This document shows positions 4,983-6,759 of a stretch of 6,759 bases of DNA, in pieces. Numbering within the stretch: position 1 is the first letter of the stretch; every line of letters starts with the position of its first letter. The translations under genes and the position numbers were made by a program. The stretch is from DATKEK01 sp035512195. GTDB taxonomy: Bacteria > Pseudomonadota > Gammaproteobacteria > Burkholderiales > Eutrophovitaceae. The stretch is taken from positions 1 to 6,759 of the forward strand of contig DATKEK010000345.1 in NCBI GenBank assembly GCA_035512195.1, given 5' to 3'. The notes beneath the pieces were generated by a model. It saw only the letters and a list, made by a program, of their open reading frames with translations. It was not told the DNA's origin and did not search any database.

Positions 4983-6530
4983 ATGAACGCCGCCACGCTG
5001 CCAGATTCACAGAAGGTCCCGTTCGGCGCCATTGCGCTGCTGGTCCTTCTCTATTTCGTTGGCGGCAAGCTCGGCATCTGGCTGACGGTGATGCCGGAAG
5101 GCATGGCGATCCTGTGGATTCCGAATGCGGTGGTGCTGGCGGCGCTGCTGATCTCCCGCGGCCGGCACTATTTGCTGATTGCGTTTTCTGCGATCGTTGC
5201 GGAGGTCGCGGTCTGCATTCCGGAGTTCACGATCCCCGAGGCGCTGTTGTTCGGCGTGACCAACGTTGCCGAAGCAACGCTCGCCTTTTTGCTGCTGCGC
5301 CGGTCCGGCTTCGACCCGAAATTCGGAAAGCTGACCGACGCAGTGAAATTCGTCACGTACGGTCCGCTGGTCAGCGCGCTGCTGGCCGCTCTGAGCGGTG
5401 CCGCGATCTACAGCACTTTCCGCGGCGACGAAACAGGCTATCTCGAATTCGTCCGGATCTGGTGGTTCGGCGATGGTCTTGGACTGCTGATCTTCACGCC
5501 GCTGTTCCTGGCGCTCTGGCCGGATGCATCCCGCGCATGGAGCGCGCCCGTGAGCCTGCGGCCTGCAGACGGAGTGGCGGCCGCGCTTGCCGCGCTGGTG
5601 CTGGCGTTGTTGATTCTCTCGGGCGACGGCTATTTCTTCGGCGTGCACCTTGGGCCGGTAGTGCTGCTGCCGTTCGTGATCTATGTCGCGGCGCGGTTCG
5701 ACATCCGCTGGACGACCGCGGGGGTGGCGCTCACCGCGCTGCTGGTCGCCGGCCTGCTGCGCGCAGGCTACGACTTGTTCGGCCCGATGCCGCCGCGCGA
5801 CGCGGTGATCAAGGCGCAGGAGTTCATTTTCATCATGAGCGTGATGGTCCTCGGCCTGAATACGCTGCTGTCGCAGCTGCGCGTAAGCGAACGCGAGCTC
5901 GGCGCTGCGAACCGCCGCCTGAACACGATGAACCGCGATCTCGAGGAACTGGTGCAGGAGCGCACCAGCAAGCTCAAGGTCCTGAACACACAGCTCGCGC
6001 ATCTGGCGCTGACCGACGCGCTGACGGGGGTGTTCAATCGCCGGGCGTTCTTCGACCGCGCGCGCCGGGAGATGGACATTGCCAGGCGGCACGATCGCCC
6101 GCTCGCGCTGATGATCATGGACGTGGACCATTTCAAGGAAGTCAACGACCGCTTCGGTCATCACGCCGGAGACGCGATCCTGCAGAAGGTAGCGGAAATA
6201 CTGAGCCGTGGAATCCGTGCCGCCGACACGTTCGCGCGCTACGGCGGCGAGGAGTTCGTGCTGCTCACCCCCGAAACTACGTTGAAGGGTGCCATGGACG
6301 CCGCGAAGCGGATGGCGCGGGCGCTGCGCGCGGAAACCATCGCGTTCGACGGCGGCGAAGCGCAAGTGACGGTGAGCGTCGGCGTGACCGTGATCGACGC
6401 GCGCAACGAAGACCTGGACGCTGCGCTGAAACGCGCCGATGAGGCGCTGTACTCGGCGAAATCGTCCGGGCGCGACAGGGTGATCGCGCTGCCGCCGGAG
6501 GGAAGTTCGCCGTTCCGGCCTTTCCGATAG
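4983..6530 (+). CDS. Membrane-bound diguanylate cyclase, MASE1-GGDEF
   Basis: This 515-residue inner-membrane enzyme makes cyclic di-GMP from two GTP. The frame is open from 4767. ATG 4983 is chosen because it starts just before the first membrane helix and has a weak GAGAA 6 bases upstream. Earlier Met codons would add about 40-70 polar residues of no recognisable kind. Residues 13-296 contain eight to ten hydrophobic segments with MASE1 hallmarks: MPEGMAILWIPNAV (37-50) and WWFGDGLGLLIFTP (160-173). A helical linker (about 297-340) leads to the GGDEF domain (341-503). LTDALTGVFNRR is at 343-354, metal/substrate residues are Asp380, Asn388 and Asp397, and the active loop GGEEF is at 421-425. 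RAAD (412-415), five residues earlier, is an intact RxxD inhibitory site, so product feedback is expected. SSGRDRV closes the domain. There is no EAL domain. The ligand sensed by MASE1 is unknown. It is divergent from arsI. Confidence 0.93.
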   Translation: MNAATLPDSQKVPFGAIALLVLLYFVGGKLGIWLTVMPEGMAILWIPNAVVLAALLISRGRHYLLIAFSAIVAEVAVCIPEFTIPEALLFGVTNVAEATLAFLLLRRSGFDPKFGKLTDAVKFVTYGPLVSALLAALSGAAIYSTFRGDETGYLEFVRIWWFGDGLGLLIFTPLFLALWPDASRAWSAPVSLRPADGVAAALAALVLALLILSGDGYFFGVHLGPVVLLPFVIYVAARFDIRWTTAGVALTALLVAGLLRAGYDLFGPMPPRDAVIKAQEFIFIMSVMVLGLNTLLSQLRVSERELGAANRRLNTMNRDLEELVQERTSKLKVLNTQLAHLALTDALTGVFNRRAFFDRARREMDIARRHDRPLALMIMDVDHFKEVNDRFGHHAGDAILQKVAEILSRGIRAADTFARYGGEEFVLLTPETTLKGAMDAAKRMARALRAETIAFDGGEAQVTVSVGVTVIDARNEDLDAALKRADEALYSAKSSGRDRVIALPPEGSSPFRPFR

Positions 6531-6573
6531 CACCGGTTAAACGATAACAACCAGACAAAAGGGGGATCCCGCA
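6531..6573 (+). other. Short spacer between the cyclase and symporter genes
   Basis: The 43 bases contain no stem-loop followed by a T-run and no clear promoter. GGGGGA at 6561-6566 is the ribosome site of the next gene. The short spacer allows, but does not prove, co-transcription of the two plus-strand genes. Confidence 0.5.
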
Positions 6574-6759
6574 ATGGTCGAAGCACTCGTTGCATTCAAT
6601 AACTGGATCAATGGCATCGTCTGGGGGCCGCCGTTCATGATCCTGCTGGTCGGCACGGGGGCCTACCTGACCTGGCGGCTCGGATTCTTCCAGTTCACCC
6701 ATCTGCGCTTTGCCTGGCGACATACCTTTGGCGCAATGCTGCGGCAGACACGCCACGAC
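6574..6759 (+). CDS. Alanine/glycine:cation symporter (AGCS family), N-terminal part
   Basis: The first 62 codons of a gene cut by the window edge. They read MVEALVAFNNWINGIVWGPP, then FMILLVGTGAYLTWRL and GFFQFTHL. An N-terminal segment with xxNxxVWGPPxxxLLxGTGxYLTxRL is characteristic of the AGCS sodium:alanine (glycine) symporters, inner-membrane carriers of usually about 450-500 residues. Residues 20-35 are the first membrane helix, and the following Arg/His-rich stretch fits the cytoplasmic loop. The start is well set: GGGGGA lies 7 bases before the ATG. It follows the cyclase by 43 bases on the same strand and may be read through from it. Substrate (Ala, Gly or another small amino acid) cannot be told from this fragment. 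Confidence 0.87.
   Translation, partial: MVEALVAFNNWINGIVWGPPFMILLVGTGAYLTWRLGFFQFTHLRFAWRHTFGAMLRQTRHD

Noticed and set aside
5007..6533. Long open frame (508 codons) antisense to the diguanylate cyclase
   Set aside because: It is an Arg/Gln/His-rich shadow of a well-supported MASE1-GGDEF gene, with no recognisable domain.

Overview
This is a high-GC proteobacterial window. The DUF1631 protein and the MASE1-GGDEF enzyme are families best known from Beta- and Gammaproteobacteria. I would guess a Gammaproteobacterium of the Xanthomonadales/Nevskiales kind or a betaproteobacterium, but the sequence alone does not settle it. There are five protein genes, one cut by the right edge. I see no rRNA, tRNA, insertion sequence or CRISPR array.

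Layout. Positions 1-270 are non-coding or unassignable. From 271 to 3270 (minus strand) lies a 999-residue DUF1631 protein with two long disordered linkers. The second linker carries a repeated ELP(T/S)LDFAPSAP-type motif. A 361-base gap (3271-3631) follows and is rich in inverted repeats. From 4767 down to 3632, also on the minus strand, is a compact two-gene unit. First comes an ArsI/CadI-family dioxygenase (organoarsenical C-As lyase type), then, 41 bases later, a SigZ-type ECF sigma factor with a cysteine-bearing tail. A 215-base divergent region (4768-4982) holds stem-loops and a palindromic GGAAC-C-GTTCC. On the plus strand are a MASE1-GGDEF diguanylate cyclase (4983-6530) and, 43 bases later, the first 62 codons of an AGCS-family alanine/glycine:cation symporter (6574 to the edge).

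How the parts may work together. The dioxygenase and sigma factor look co-transcribed, and both carry vicinal cysteines, the kind of site that binds trivalent arsenic or soft metals. No ArsR repressor and no anti-sigma factor lie nearby. My main hypothesis is therefore a self-contained metalloid-response module: the SigZ-like protein may sense the metal or metalloid through its cysteines, and may act on ECF-like promoter elements centred on the GGAAC palindrome. That palindrome could serve arsI, the diguanylate cyclase, or both. The protein families are well supported. The regulatory link is inference.
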